DNA of 64,000 nt. It comes from an uncultured Spiribacter sp. GTDB taxonomy: Bacteria; Pseudomonadota; Gammaproteobacteria; Nitrococcales; Nitrococcaceae. The notes beneath the pieces were generated by a model. The model searched no databases. It worked only from the letters and a program-made list of their open reading frames with translations, and was not told the DNA's origin. The position numbers and the translations under genes were made by a program. The DNA lies in NCBI GenBank assembly GCA_937884605.1, contig CALGDM010000006.1, positions 416,203-480,202 on the forward strand, given 5' to 3'. How positions within the stretch are numbered: position 1 is the stretch's first letter; the number at the start of each line of letters is the position of its first letter. Below are positions 17,556 to 27,162 of this stretch, piece after piece.

Positions 17556-19336
17556 GCACCGCAAGCCCCGACACCCAGACCGCCAGCGGCATCCAGATCT
17601 ACCGCCGTCTGATCGGTTATGTGCTCGTGCACTGGCGGGTTGCCGCTCTGGCCGTCGTCGGCATGCTGATCACCGGCGCCAGCGAGGCCGGTTTTGCCTG
17701 GCTGATCAAGCCCATGCTTGATTCCGGCTTCGTCGAGCGCGATCCCGCCACACTGCGGCTGATCCCATTGGGAGTGCTGGGGATCTTTCTGGTGCGAGGG
17801 GTCAGCAGCTTTGCGGCCCAGTACGGCACGGCATGGGTGAGTCGCCGGGTCATCGCGCAGTTGCGTGGCGAGGTGTTTGCCCGGCTGCTGACGCTGCCAC
17901 GCCGGTACTTTGATGACGTGTCCTCGGGCATGCTGCTGTCGCGTCTGACGTACAACGTCGAGCAGGTGGCCCAGGCGGGCACCAATGCCATGGTCATTAT
18001 CATCCGCGACAGCGCCACGGTGGTGTTTCTGCTGGCGTATATGGCCTGGCTGAGCGTCTCGTTGACCCTCACGTTCATGCTGCTCGGCCCGGTGGTCATC
18101 GGTGTGGTGCTCTACGTGAGCAAGCGCTTTCGGCGGCTCAGCCATACCATTCAGCAGTCGGTGGGGAGCATTGCCTATGTGGCCGAGGAGGCCATCGAGG
18201 GCAGTGACGAGGTCCGCATGCACGGGGCCCAGGCGGTGGAGCGCGAGCGCTTCGAGGCGGCCAACCGCCGGAACACCGAACAGTTCATGAAATTTGCCAG
18301 CACTCAGGCGCTGAGCACCCCGGTGGTGCAGTTCTGCGCGGCGCTGGCGCTGTCGATCGTCGTGTGGCTGGCGACGCTGCAGGGCAGCGTTACCACGGTC
18401 AGCGTGGGGACTTTCGTCTCGTTCATCACCGCCATGATGCTGTTGCTCCAGCCGCTCAAGCGCCTGACCCGCGTCCATGCCGAGATCCAGCGCGGAATCG
18501 CCGCCGGTGAGAGCATTTTCGAGATTATCGATGAGCCGCCGGAGCCGGATAACGGCGGCTACGCGCCGGATCGAGTGGACGGCAGTCTGCGTTTTGCCGA
18601 TGTGAGCTTTACCTACGCGAACGGCGGCGAGCGGGTCCTTGATGCCATCGATCTGGATATTCCCGCCGGCGAGACCGTGGCCATCGTGGGGCGTTCGGGC
18701 AGCGGCAAGACCACGCTGGTCAATCTGCTGCCACGTTTCTATCAGCCGTCGGCCGGCGAGGTTCTGCTCGATGGTGTCCCACTGGGGGATTATCGACTGG
18801 CTGCACTGCGTCGTCAGTTGGCGCTGGTGGGTCAGCAAGTGGTGCTTTTCAACACCAGCGTTGCCGAGAATATCGCCTATGGACAGGATCCCATGCCGTC
18901 ACGGGCTTCGATTGAGGCAGCGGCGGAGGCGGCCAATGCGCGGGGGTTCATCGAAGCGCTGCCGGCAGGGTTTGACACCCTGATCGGCGCGGACGGCGTG
19001 CAGCTCTCGGGGGGCCAGCGCCAGCGCCTTGCCATTGCCCGTGCGCTGCTCAAGGATGCCCCGGTGCTGATTCTCGACGAGGCCACCTCGGCGCTTGACT
19101 CGGAGTCGGAGCAGCATATCCAGTCGGCCCTCGAGCGCCTTATCCGCGGTCGTACCACGCTGGTGATCGCCCATCGTCTCTCGACCATCGAGCGTGCCGA
19201 TCGGATCGTCGTGCTCGACGGCGGGCGAGTGGTCGAGCAGGGCACTCATCGCGAGCTGATCGCCCAGGGTGGGCATTACGCCGCCCTGCATCGGCTGCAG
19301 TTTCGCAACGAGACAACGCCGTCCGCCGATGCCTAG
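17552..19336 (+). CDS. msbA: Lipid A export ABC transporter MsbA
   Basis: This 594-residue half-transporter has a six-helix membrane domain (about 1-320) fused to an ATPase domain. Walker A is GRSGSGKTTLVNLLPRFY, the signature LSGGQRQRLAIARALL, Walker B LILDEATSALD, and the switch His is in IAHRLSTI. The N-terminal YRRLIGYVLVHWRVAALAVV and the position between exbD and lpxK identify it as MsbA, which flips lipid A-core across the inner membrane. It overlaps exbD by 4 bp and lpxK by 8 bp. Confidence 0.95.
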   Translation: MSTASPDTQTASGIQIYRRLIGYVLVHWRVAALAVVGMLITGASEAGFAWLIKPMLDSGFVERDPATLRLIPLGVLGIFLVRGVSSFAAQYGTAWVSRRVIAQLRGEVFARLLTLPRRYFDDVSSGMLLSRLTYNVEQVAQAGTNAMVIIIRDSATVVFLLAYMAWLSVSLTLTFMLLGPVVIGVVLYVSKRFRRLSHTIQQSVGSIAYVAEEAIEGSDEVRMHGAQAVERERFEAANRRNTEQFMKFASTQALSTPVVQFCAALALSIVVWLATLQGSVTTVSVGTFVSFITAMMLLLQPLKRLTRVHAEIQRGIAAGESIFEIIDEPPEPDNGGYAPDRVDGSLRFADVSFTYANGGERVLDAIDLDIPAGETVAIVGRSGSGKTTLVNLLPRFYQPSAGEVLLDGVPLGDYRLAALRRQLALVGQQVVLFNTSVAENIAYGQDPMPSRASIEAAAEAANARGFIEALPAGFDTLIGADGVQLSGGQRQRLAIARALLKDAPVLILDEATSALDSESEQHIQSALERLIRGRTTLVIAHRLSTIERADRIVVLDGGRVVEQGTHRELIAQGGHYAALHRLQFRNETTPSADA

Positions 19337-20321
19337 GCAATGGCCGGCGTTCTGGTCGCGGACCGGGGGGCTGGCCGCGCTGCTGTGGCCGCTGGAGTCG
19401 CTATTCAAACGGGCAGTGGACCGGCGCCGTCGCCGGCTGGAGCGCGACCCGCCCGCCATTGCGGCGCCGGTACTGGTGGTGGGCAACCTTGTGGTGGGCG
19501 GCAGTGGCAAGACGCCGTTGGTGATGTGGCTCACGGCTGCGGCTGCGGCCCGCGGCTGGCGGCCCGGAGTGGTGCTGCGCGGGTATGGGGGATGCGTGAA
19601 GGGGGTTGAGCGGGTCGGTGTCGATGCTGATCCCGAGCGGGTTGGTGACGAAGCCGTCCTGATCGCCCGACGCACGGGTGTGCCGGTGGTGGTGGGCCGG
19701 GATCGTGCCGCCGCGGCCCAGCGACTGGTGGGCGACGGCAACGTCGATCTGGTGATCAGCGATGACGGGCTGCAACATTATCGGCTGGTGCGCGATGCCG
19801 AAGTGGTCGTGGTGGATGTCCGACGCGGGCAGGGCAATGGTCATTGCCTTCCGGCAGGACCGCTGCGGGAACCGCTCAGCCGCCTGAGCGAGGTCGATTG
19901 CGTGATCGGCAAGGGCGGCGCTGCCGGCCTGCACGGCGATCGTTTTGATCTGATTGCCGATTCACTGGTGCCTTTGGGCGGGACAACTGACGCCCCGCCC
20001 GTGGCCGGAGACCGGGTCCATGCCGTCGCCGGGATTGGCGAGCCCGAGCGGTTTTTCGAGACCCTGCGTGAGTGCGGATTCAGGGTTATCCCCCATGCGT
20101 TTGGTGATCACCACCGCTATCGTGCCGACGACTTGCCCGCGAGCGCCGGCGATCCGCTGGTGGTCACGGAAAAGGATGCGGTCAAACTGACCGGGCTCGC
20201 CCCGGCAAACAGCTGGCAGCTGCCGGTGAGCGCCCGACCCGATGTCAGCAGCGCAGAGCGCCTGGAAGGCTTGCTCGAGATCGCCCGGCAGCGCTTTGAA
20301 CAACGCAGGAGAGCGCCATGA
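19329..20321 (+). CDS. lpxK: Tetraacyldisaccharide 4'-kinase LpxK
   Basis: LpxK phosphorylates the lipid A disaccharide precursor at the inner membrane. The 330-residue protein has an N-terminal membrane-associating segment (LLWPLESLFKRAVDRRRRRL), a P-loop in VVGNLVVGGSGKTPLV, DEAVLIARRTGVPVVVGRDR and the characteristic LVISDDGLQHYRL. The ATG at 19329 overlaps the end of msbA by 8 bp; the frame extends upstream but the family starts here. It is coupled to kdsB by ATGA. Confidence 0.96.
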   Translation: MPRQWPAFWSRTGGLAALLWPLESLFKRAVDRRRRRLERDPPAIAAPVLVVGNLVVGGSGKTPLVMWLTAAAAARGWRPGVVLRGYGGCVKGVERVGVDADPERVGDEAVLIARRTGVPVVVGRDRAAAAQRLVGDGNVDLVISDDGLQHYRLVRDAEVVVVDVRRGQGNGHCLPAGPLREPLSRLSEVDCVIGKGGAAGLHGDRFDLIADSLVPLGGTTDAPPVAGDRVHAVAGIGEPERFFETLRECGFRVIPHAFGDHHRYRADDLPASAGDPLVVTEKDAVKLTGLAPANSWQLPVSARPDVSSAERLEGLLEIARQRFEQRRRAP

Positions 20322-21085
20322 ACGATTTTACGGTGGTTATTCCGGCGCGCTATTCGTCCACCCGCCTGCCGGGCAAGCCACTGCTACCGCTGGCCGGCCG
20401 ACCGGTGATCGAGCACGTCTGGCGGCGCGCCACGGAGAGCGGCGCACGCCGCGTGATCATTGCCACTGACCACAGCGAGATCGCCGAGCATGCCGGGGCA
20501 CTGGGTGCCGAGTGCTGCATGACGGATCCCGGGCATACCAGTGGCACCGAGCGCATCGCCGAGGTTGTTACCGCCTGCGATCTCAGGGCCACCGAGATCG
20601 TGGTCAACCTGCAGGGGGACGAGCCTTTGATGCCGCCCGCTCTGCTGGCCCAGGTCGCACGGACGCTGGCGGCAACACCGGCGGCGTCCATGGCGACGCT
20701 GGCGACGCCGATTCATGACAGCGATGAACTGCATGACCCGCACGCCGTCAAGCTGGTGGCGGATCACGGCGGTCGGGCGCTCTATTTTAGCCGCGCGGCC
20801 ATCCCCTGGGACCGCGAGGGCCAGGGCGAGTGGCTGCGCCGGGTCGCGCGCCGGCATCTGGGGATCTATGCCTACCGCGCTGGGTTTCTGCGCGAATACG
20901 CCGCGCTCCCGGTGAGTGCGCTGGAGGGTATCGAACAGCTTGAGCAATTGCGGGCGCTCGAAGCCGGCGTCCATATTCAGGTTGCCGACGCCGATGAGCG
21001 ACCGGGACCGGGGATCGATACCGCGGCCGATCTGGCAATGGCCGAGGCCGCCTTTGGCACGACAACAACCGAGGTTCGCGAATGA
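20318..21085 (+). CDS. kdsB: 3-deoxy-manno-octulosonate cytidylyltransferase KdsB
   Basis: KdsB makes CMP-Kdo, the activated sugar for the LPS inner core. The nucleotidyltransferase start VVIPARYSSTRLPGKPL, then ATDHSEI, SGTERIAEV, VVNLQGDEPLMP and LEGIEQLEQLRALEAG are all diagnostic. The length of 255 residues is normal. The gene follows lpxK with an ATGA overlap and an AGGAG site just upstream, so Kdo activation and lipid A phosphorylation are coexpressed. Confidence 0.97.
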   Translation: MNDFTVVIPARYSSTRLPGKPLLPLAGRPVIEHVWRRATESGARRVIIATDHSEIAEHAGALGAECCMTDPGHTSGTERIAEVVTACDLRATEIVVNLQGDEPLMPPALLAQVARTLAATPAASMATLATPIHDSDELHDPHAVKLVADHGGRALYFSRAAIPWDREGQGEWLRRVARRHLGIYAYRAGFLREYAALPVSALEGIEQLEQLRALEAGVHIQVADADERPGPGIDTAADLAMAEAAFGTTTTEVRE

Positions 21086-21561
21086 CACGACTGCTGTTTG
21101 TCTGCATGGGCAACATCTGCCGCTCGCCCATTGCCGAGGGAATCGTCCGGGAGCGCCTCCGCGCGCGCCGTCTTTCGGATTGGATCACCACGGATTCTGC
21201 GGGGACCCACGACTATCACGTTGGCAAGGCGCCGGACCGTCGGGCCCAGCGCCTGATGGCCGGGGAGGGGATCGATATCAGTGACCTGCGCGCCCGCCAG
21301 GTGGATGGGTTCGATTTCGAATTTTTCGACGCGATTCTCGCCATGGACGAGGGCAATTACGAGTGGCTGCGGGCTGAGGCGCCAAGCGCCCAGCGCCACC
21401 GGATACGGCCAATGCTGAGCTACGCTCGGACGCCGGGCGTGGACTGGGTGCCCGATCCTTATTTTGGCGGTGAATCAGGCTTTCGCCGCGTCCATGAACT
21501 CATCGATGACGCGGCGAATGGTCTGATCGACGCCGTGCAGACCCGCTCGACCGGCGATTAG
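21082..21561 (+). CDS. Low-molecular-weight protein tyrosine phosphatase
   Basis: The P-loop [15 protein letters not shown] gives nucleophile C8 and R14, and the general acid loop is PDPYFGG. The 159-residue length is standard. Members of this fold include Wzb-type phosphatases acting on tyrosine kinases of capsule synthesis, but no kinase is in the window, so the substrate is unknown. The gene often follows kdsB in gammaproteobacteria. Its start overlaps kdsB (ATGA) and its stop overlaps the convergent rne stop (21558-21561). Confidence 0.94.
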   Translation: MTRLLFVCMGNICRSPIAEGIVRERLRARRLSDWITTDSAGTHDYHVGKAPDRRAQRLMAGEGIDISDLRARQVDGFDFEFFDAILAMDEGNYEWLRAEAPSAQRHRIRPMLSYARTPGVDWVPDPYFGGESGFRRVHELIDDAANGLIDAVQTRSTGD

Positions 21562-24176
21562 TCCCCGGTCGCGTCGGTGTCCGAAGCGTTCGCCGACTCA
21601 TCGGCGGGCAAGCGCGGACGTCCGGACCAGCGGCGCGGATCCTCTTTGCCCCGCGCGCGGGGGGACGCGGCGGCCTGGTCACTGGCCGATTCCGATTGAG
21701 CCTCCTGTGCCTTTGCCGGCGCCTTGTCGGCTTTCCTGGGCTTTGACTGCGCTTTGGCCTTGGGTTTAGGCGCAGGCGTTTCCTCACTCGAAGGGGCGGA
21801 TTCTGCCGGCTCGGCGGCGGTTTCGGCGTTTGCCTCGGCGGTCGAGGCATGGTCTTCGCCGCTCCCGCCGTTCGCGCCCCCCCGACGCCGACGGCGGCCG
21901 CCACGACGCCCCCGGCGGCTGCGGGAGCCACCACTCCCGGTGTCACTGCCGTGGCTCTCACCGGCGTTGTCGGTTGGCTCGTCGCTCGGCTCAGCGCTGG
22001 CTGCGGTGGCCGATTCCGCGCTGGGCGGCTCGTCCTTACTGGCCGATTTGGCCGCGGGTTTGGCAGCCGGCTTTTTCGCGGCCGGCTTGTCCTCGGCGGA
22101 TTTCTTCTTGCGCGGGTTGCGGGGGGCCTCGGAGGCGTTCGAATCGGTCGCCTCATCACTGGTCTCGGCGGTGCGAGGGCTGGGGGTGTCTTCACTGCTG
22201 TTTGCGCTGCTGCGACTGCGGCGCTGCCCGCCACGGCGATTGCCGCCGGAGGAGCTGCCGCTGCCACCGCTGCGACGGCGGCGGCCATTGCCGCTGCGAT
22301 TGCGCTGCCCCGATTCGTCGGTGGTCTCGCCCTGGCCCGAGTCGGCGTTACGTGACGCGGTCTCGGTTTGCTTCGCATCGGTCATGGGCGAATGGCGGGT
22401 GCCATCATCATCTCCGCTGACCAGTCGTTTGAGCCAGCCGATGAGGCCCGGCGCGCGAGGCGTGCCGGGTTCGGCACCGGCCGTAGAGGCAGCGGCGGGC
22501 AGCGTCGACTCGGCGGCCGCCGTCGCTGCGGGCGGCGCTTCGGCGGCCGACTGCCGCGGCGTTGGTGCCGGACGCCCGGCACTCACGCCGCTGACCACCG
22601 GCCGCTCGGCGCGGGGCCGTTCGGCAGTCAGCAGCTCCTCGGCCCGGCTTGGAGCGGTGTCGCCGTTACCCAGGTCATAGCTGTTTTCCGCGGCCAGATC
22701 CTCATCAGTGCGAACGCGCTGGAGCTCGTAGTGCGGGGTCTCGAGTGTGCGGTTGGGGATGAGGATGATACCAATCCCGTTGCGCGTCTCGATGGTCTCG
22801 AGGATGCCGCGCTTTTCATTGAGCAGGAATGTCGCGACATCCACCGGCAACTGGGCGACGACCTTGCCGGTCTTGTCCTTCATCGCCTCTTCTTCGATGA
22901 TTCGCAGCACCGAAAGCGCGAGTGACTCGACGCTGCGCACGGTACCCTGGCCGCTGCAGCGACTGCAGACCTCGAGCGCCGCTTCGCCCAGCGATGAGCG
23001 CAGCCGCTGGCGCGACATCTCCAGCAGGCCAAAACGCGAGATGCGGCCGAGCTGGACCCGGGCGCGATCCTGCTTGACCGCGTCGCGGACGCGGTTTTCC
23101 ACCTCGCGCTGATTGCGGTTGGGGCCCATATCGATGAAATCGATCACGATCAGCCCGCCCAGATCCCGCAGCCGCAGCTGCCGGGCGATCTCGTCGGCGG
23201 CCTCGAGATTGGTCTTGAGGGCTGTCTCCTCAATGTCCGCGCCTTTGGTGGCCCGTGCCGAGTTGATGTCAATCGAGATCAACGCTTCGGTGTGATCGAT
23301 GACAATCACGCCGCCGCTGGGGAGGCGTACTTCGCGCTGGAAGGCCGATTCGATCTGGCTCTCGATCTGATAGCGGCTGAACAACGGCACCCGGTCGTCG
23401 TAGAATTTAAGCTTTTGCAGGTTGTGCGGCATGACCTGCTCGACAAACTCGCGGGCCCGTTCGTAGACATCCCGGTCGTCGATGAGGATCTCGCCGATAT
23501 CAGCGCGCAGATAATCGCGCAGGGCGCGGATGATGACGTTACTTTCCTGGTAGATCAGAAACGGCGCCGCTCGCGTTTCCGCGGCCTTGCCCACCGCCGA
23601 CCAGAGATTGCGCAGATAATCCAGATCCCACTGCAGCTCTTCGGCACTGCGACCGACGCCGGCGGTGCGCACGATCACGCCCATGCTCTCCGGCACCTCG
23701 AGCGCTTTCAGGGCATCCCGGATCTCGTTGCGCTCGTTGCCTTCAATGCGCCGCGATACACCACCCGCTCGGGGGTTGTTGGGCATCAGCACCAGGTAAC
23801 GCCCGGCGAGGCTGACAAAGGTGGTCAGTGCGGCGCCCTTGGTGCCACGCTCTTCCTTTTCCACCTGAACCACAACTTCAAGGCCCTCGGTGATCACATC
23901 GGCGATCGACACCTTGGCGGGATCAACGTCGCTGTCACCCGAGAAATACTCGCGGGCAATCTCCTTGAACGGCAAAAAGCCGTGGCGCTCGGCGCCGTAC
24001 TGGACAAAGGCGGCTTCGAGGCTAGGCTCGACGCGGGTGATCCGGCCTTTGTAGATGTTGGCTTTTTTACGCTCTCGCGCCGGGGTCTCGATATCGAGGT
24101 CGTAGAGGGACTGGCCGTCCACCAGCGCAACCCGCAACTCTTCGGGCTGGGTTGCATTGACGAGCATTCTTTTCAT
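21558..24176 (-). CDS. rne: Ribonuclease E
   Basis: RNase E is the main endonuclease for mRNA decay and rRNA/tRNA processing. The first 400 residues align with E. coli without shifts: [10 protein letters not shown] start, S1 domain (about 35-125), catalytic D303 and D346 (SIDINS, VIDFID) and zinc-link C404 and C407 (CSRCSG). The rest, from about 520 to 872, is low-complexity: long acidic/Ala/Ser stretches alternating with Arg- and Lys-rich patches ([27 protein letters not shown]) expected to bind RNA and form the degradosome scaffold. The tail is shorter than in E. coli (1061 residues). A long untranslated leader precedes it. Confidence 0.97.
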   Translation of the reverse strand: MKRMLVNATQPEELRVALVDGQSLYDLDIETPARERKKANIYKGRITRVEPSLEAAFVQYGAERHGFLPFKEIAREYFSGDSDVDPAKVSIADVITEGLEVVVQVEKEERGTKGAALTTFVSLAGRYLVLMPNNPRAGGVSRRIEGNERNEIRDALKALEVPESMGVIVRTAGVGRSAEELQWDLDYLRNLWSAVGKAAETRAAPFLIYQESNVIIRALRDYLRADIGEILIDDRDVYERAREFVEQVMPHNLQKLKFYDDRVPLFSRYQIESQIESAFQREVRLPSGGVIVIDHTEALISIDINSARATKGADIEETALKTNLEAADEIARQLRLRDLGGLIVIDFIDMGPNRNQREVENRVRDAVKQDRARVQLGRISRFGLLEMSRQRLRSSLGEAALEVCSRCSGQGTVRSVESLALSVLRIIEEEAMKDKTGKVVAQLPVDVATFLLNEKRGILETIETRNGIGIILIPNRTLETPHYELQRVRTDEDLAAENSYDLGNGDTAPSRAEELLTAERPRAERPVVSGVSAGRPAPTPRQSAAEAPPAATAAAESTLPAAASTAGAEPGTPRAPGLIGWLKRLVSGDDDGTRHSPMTDAKQTETASRNADSGQGETTDESGQRNRSGNGRRRRSGGSGSSSGGNRRGGQRRSRSSANSSEDTPSPRTAETSDEATDSNASEAPRNPRKKKSAEDKPAAKKPAAKPAAKSASKDEPPSAESATAASAEPSDEPTDNAGESHGSDTGSGGSRSRRGRRGGRRRRRGGANGGSGEDHASTAEANAETAAEPAESAPSSEETPAPKPKAKAQSKPRKADKAPAKAQEAQSESASDQAAASPRARGKEDPRRWSGRPRLPADESANASDTDATGD

Positions 24177-24453
24177 GCGGTCTTAGTCTCCGGCGCCGGT
24201 CCGTGGCGTCCGCACACGCGTCACGCTGGCCGGCGCACCGCCAGAAATATCTGGCGAGCGTCAACGGCAGACAGCGGATTCGCAGGATCAAGAGACCCAT
24301 CATGGGGTGTCCATATTGCGGGCGCCCGGGCAGGCGCGTTATCAGGTTGATTGTTGGTTCCATCGGGCGCCAGTCAGGGACTCGCACCCACTCAGCATTC
24401 GTTTCCGGCCGGCGGGGAGCGCACCATTCCGCGCCTCTCTCACCCGTCACAGC
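24177..24453 (-). promoter_or_regulatory. Long 5' leader of rne (candidate autoregulatory UTR)
   Basis: About 277 nt separate the predicted transcription start from the rne ATG, with no convincing reading frame. E. coli rne has a 361-nt leader through which RNase E destabilises its own mRNA. Inside is a perfect 7-bp stem at 24239-24256 (CGCCAGA, loop AATA on the plus strand, TCTGGCG) with an AU-only loop, the kind of single-stranded site RNase E favours, and a GC palindromic stretch near 24320-24345. Function is inferred by analogy. Confidence 0.55.
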
Positions 24454-24459
24454 GACTGC

Positions 24460-24488
24460 ACTATAGCAACCGCGCGCCAAGGCGTCCA
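24460..24488 (-). promoter_or_regulatory. Candidate sigma-70 promoter of rne, possibly bidirectional
   Basis: On the minus strand TGGACG (24488-24483) and TATAGT (24465-24460) are separated by exactly 17 bp. The same bases read on the plus strand give TATAGC at 24462-24467, pointing toward rluC, so the -10 region is nearly symmetric and could fire both ways. The plus-strand -35 is weak. Confidence 0.55.
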
Positions 24489-24544
24489 AAAACCCCCGGG
24501 ATCTGTGGCAATCTTGCAGCCTTACCCCACACCGGAGACGCCGA

Positions 24545-25477
24545 TTGGCGGGAGCAACCATCCATACCGTGGCGGCGGAACTTGCCGGCCAGCGCATCGA
24601 CAATTTCCTCCTGCGCGAGCTCAAGGGTGTCCCCCGCACCCGGGTCTACCGACTGCTGCGCCGCGGTGAGGTGCGCGTCAACGGCGGCCGTATCCGACCG
24701 ACCTATCGGCTCGCCGAAGGCGATCGGGTGCGACTGCCTCCGGTGCGCCAGGCAACGGCGGGCGAGGCCATGGCGCCGTCGGCGGCGGTCATGGCGCGAC
24801 TGGAGTCGGCGATTGTCCACGAAGACGACCGATTGCTGGTTCTCGACAAGCCCTCGGGCATGGCCGTGCATGGGGGGTCGGGGATTGCTTATGGGGTGAT
24901 CGAGGCGCTGCGGCTGATGCGCCCGCGCGCTCCGTTTCTCGATCTGGCCCACCGGCTGGATCGCGACACCAGCGGCTGCCTGGTTGTGGCAAAGCGGCGC
25001 TCGACCCTGCGTGCCCTACATACCGAATTTCGGGATAACCGCGTCGACAAGCACTATCTGGCATTGATGCGAGGTGCACCGTCGCCGTCACAACAGCGCA
25101 TCGAGGCACCGCTGCGGGCCGAAGCGGGCAAGGGTGGCGAGCGGGTGATGCGGGCTCATCCGGCCGGGCAATCGGCGCGAACTGACATCGCCTTGTTGAC
25201 GTCCTATCCGGGGTGGAGCCTGGTTCGAGCCACGCTGCATACGGGGCGTACCCATCAGATCCGTGCCCACGCGGCCTCCATCGGCCACCCGGTGGCCATG
25301 GATGCGCGCTACGGTGATGGCCGGGCGGATCGGGCGCTGCGGGCCCTTGGGCTCAAGCGGCTGTTTCTGCATGCCGAGCACCTGGGCTTTGAGCTGCCCG
25401 GTCACGGCCGGGTCGATGTCACTGCGCCGTTACCCGACGATCTGCAGGCGCTGCTGGCGCGCCTCGAGCACCAATAA
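24545..25477 (+). CDS. rluC: 23S rRNA pseudouridine synthase RluC
   Basis: RluC makes pseudouridines at 955, 2504 and 2580 (E. coli numbering) of 23S rRNA. The 310-residue protein has an N-terminal S4 RNA-binding domain (AGQRIDNFLLRELKGVPRTR, then RLLRRGEVRVNG) and the RluA-type catalytic core with HRLDRDTSGCLVV (catalytic D139), GRTHQIRAH and LFLHAEHLGF. The start is TTG at 24545, with GGAG 7 nt upstream; no ATG fits the N-terminus. It is divergent from rne, a conserved arrangement. Confidence 0.94.
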   Translation: MAGATIHTVAAELAGQRIDNFLLRELKGVPRTRVYRLLRRGEVRVNGGRIRPTYRLAEGDRVRLPPVRQATAGEAMAPSAAVMARLESAIVHEDDRLLVLDKPSGMAVHGGSGIAYGVIEALRLMRPRAPFLDLAHRLDRDTSGCLVVAKRRSTLRALHTEFRDNRVDKHYLALMRGAPSPSQQRIEAPLRAEAGKGGERVMRAHPAGQSARTDIALLTSYPGWSLVRATLHTGRTHQIRAHAASIGHPVAMDARYGDGRADRALRALGLKRLFLHAEHLGFELPGHGRVDVTAPLPDDLQALLARLEHQ

Positions 25478-25512
25478 CCGGCCGAAGGGTCGATTGAGAA
25501 TGGGAGAAACCG

Positions 25513-26457
25513 ATGAGTGATGACGAATCCTGGGCGCGGGACACCCTCCGCGAGGTCGCCCTCGAGAGCGTTCGGGAGCGGCGGCGCTCCCGGCGCTGGG
25601 GGATTTTTCTGCGCATTGTCTTTTTGCTGATCATCGGCACCGCCGTTTTCTCGACCCTGGGACCGCTTCTGGCGTTGGGGGACTCTCAGCCCACCGGGCC
25701 GCATACCGCCGTGGTGCAGGTTAACGGACCCATTCTGGCCAGTCGCCCGGCGAATGCCGAGCGCCTGATCGAAGGCCTCGAGCGCGCCTTCAAGGCGGAC
25801 AATGCCAACGGTGTCCTGTTGCAGATCAACAGCCCCGGCGGCTCCCCGGTGGCCTCGAGTCGGGTCTACCAGGCCATCGAGCGGCTGCAGGCGCAGCACC
25901 CTGACATGCCCGTGCATGCGGTGGCGGGTGACGTGATGGCCTCGGGCGCCTACTACATCGCCGCGGCCGCTGACCAGATCCACGTCAATGGCGCTTCGCT
26001 GATCGGCTCGATCGGGGTGATCAATCGCGGTTTCGGCTTCTCGGAGGCCATCGATCGGCTGGGCATCGAGCGCCGCGTCTATACAGCCGGCGACCAGAAG
26101 GCTGGGCTGGATCCGTTCATGCCGCCGGCCTCAGACCAGATCGAGGAAATGCAGGGCATGCTCGACGCCATTCACGAACAGTTCATCGAGGCGGTCGAGG
26201 CCGGTCGTGGCGATCGGCTGAGCGGCGATCCGGAATCACTCTACTCGGGCCGTATCTGGACCGGCGGTGAGGGCATCGAGATTGGTCTTGCGGATGCCTA
26301 CGGCAGCCCGGAGAGCGTGGCCCGCTCGGTCATTGGTGCGCCTCGGCGGGTCGATTACACGCCGCGTCGGCGCTTGCTCGATCGGGCGCTCGAGCAGGTC
26401 GGCAGTGCCATGGCGACGACCTGGAGTCGTCTCCAGGGACCCATGCTGCGTCAGTGA
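25513..26457 (+). CDS. sppA: S49 family signal peptide peptidase, short SppA type
   Basis: The 314-residue protein has a cytoplasmic N-terminus, one membrane helix (about 30-55, IFLRIVFLLIIGTAVFSTLG) and a periplasmic ClpP-like domain. The catalytic Ser is S144 in GDVMASGAYYIA and the Lys is K196 in TAGDQKAGLDPF, giving a Ser/Lys dyad. LLQINSPGGSP is also conserved. It degrades cleaved signal peptides. It is half the length of E. coli SppA (618), as in many bacteria. The GGGAGAAACCG site precedes the ATG. It is convergent with maf, with one base between stops. Confidence 0.92.
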   Translation: MSDDESWARDTLREVALESVRERRRSRRWGIFLRIVFLLIIGTAVFSTLGPLLALGDSQPTGPHTAVVQVNGPILASRPANAERLIEGLERAFKADNANGVLLQINSPGGSPVASSRVYQAIERLQAQHPDMPVHAVAGDVMASGAYYIAAAADQIHVNGASLIGSIGVINRGFGFSEAIDRLGIERRVYTAGDQKAGLDPFMPPASDQIEEMQGMLDAIHEQFIEAVEAGRGDRLSGDPESLYSGRIWTGGEGIEIGLADAYGSPESVARSVIGAPRRVDYTPRRRLLDRALEQVGSAMATTWSRLQGPMLRQ

Positions 26458-26458
26458 T

Positions 26459-27037
26459 TCAGGGGCGGATGATACCGATTCGCCCGAGCAAGCGGTTCAG
26501 CGCAATTAAAGGCAGGCCGATCAGGGCGTTGGGGTCATCGGTGCGGATTGACTCGAACAGGCTGATTCCCAGCCCTTCGGCGCGAAATGCCCCGGCGCAG
26601 TCCAGGGGCTGGTCGCTGTGCACATAGCGCTCGACAGCACTACGCGCCAGGCGGCGAAAGTGCACCTCCGTGGCCACGGCGTCCACCTCGATATGGCCGC
26701 TGGCGGGGTCGTGGACCGCCACCGCGGTGGTCAGTGTCACTCGCTGCCCGGAGGCGTTCAGCAACTGATCGATGGCCCGCTCCACGGTGCCTGGCTTGCC
26801 AAGGATCTCGCCCTGGCATTCGCTGCATTGATCCGAGCCGATGACAACCGCTTCGGGATGCTGGGCGGCGATGGCAGCGGCTTTTTCCCGGGCCAGGCGC
26901 CGCACATAGCCTTCGGGGGCTTCCTCGGGGCGACGAGTCTCGTCGATATCGGGGGCAATTGCCGTGAAATCGATCTGGAGCCGGCGGAGGAGGTCGGCGC
27001 GGTAGGGCGAGCTTGAGGCAAGGATGATGGAAGCCAT
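26459..27037 (-). CDS. Maf-like nucleotide pyrophosphatase (YceF type, 7-methyl-GTP)
   Basis: The 192-residue protein begins SIILASSSPYRADLLRRL, with the Maf SSSxxR motif, then IAPDIDETRRPEE, VIGSDQ (catalytic Asp) and the C-terminal GLGISLFESIRTDDPNALIGLPL. The placement beside yceD/rpmF and the sequence favour the YceF subfamily, which hydrolyses 7-methyl-GTP. The ATG at 27037 is the family start; the open frame continues upstream without homology. It is divergent from yceD. Confidence 0.92.
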   Translation of the reverse strand: MASIILASSSPYRADLLRRLQIDFTAIAPDIDETRRPEEAPEGYVRRLAREKAAAIAAQHPEAVVIGSDQCSECQGEILGKPGTVERAIDQLLNASGQRVTLTTAVAVHDPASGHIEVDAVATEVHFRRLARSAVERYVHSDQPLDCAGAFRAEGLGISLFESIRTDDPNALIGLPLIALNRLLGRIGIIRP

Positions 27038-27124
27038 GCAAAATTCCCGAATCGACGCGACGCCACCCATGGTCGACGACGGCGGCGTTGGACGCAATCG
27101 GTCAGCGTGATGGTCAATGCCTTT

Positions 27125-27153
27125 TTGACAGCTTTCTTATGGCCCCTTAACAT
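27125..27153 (+). promoter_or_regulatory. Near-consensus sigma-70 promoter for yceD-rpmF-plsX-fab
   Basis: TTGACA at 27125-27130 and TAACAT at 27148-27153 are separated by 17 bp. The -10 ends only 9 bp before the yceD ATG at 27163, so the transcript would carry just a few untranslated bases. It is probably the main promoter for the ribosomal protein L32 and fatty acid genes downstream. Confidence 0.65.
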
Positions 27154-27162
27154 TCGACGGTT

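Noticed and set aside
21724..22680. Long plus-strand frames opposite the 3' part of rne.
   Set aside because: They arise from the low-complexity Ala/Ser/Arg/Glu codons of the RNase E tail and have no independent support.
22400..23000. Frameshift or degeneration in the C-terminal half of rne.
   Set aside because: The low-complexity, variable tail is normal for RNase E, and the frame is intact to a stop abutting the neighbouring gene.
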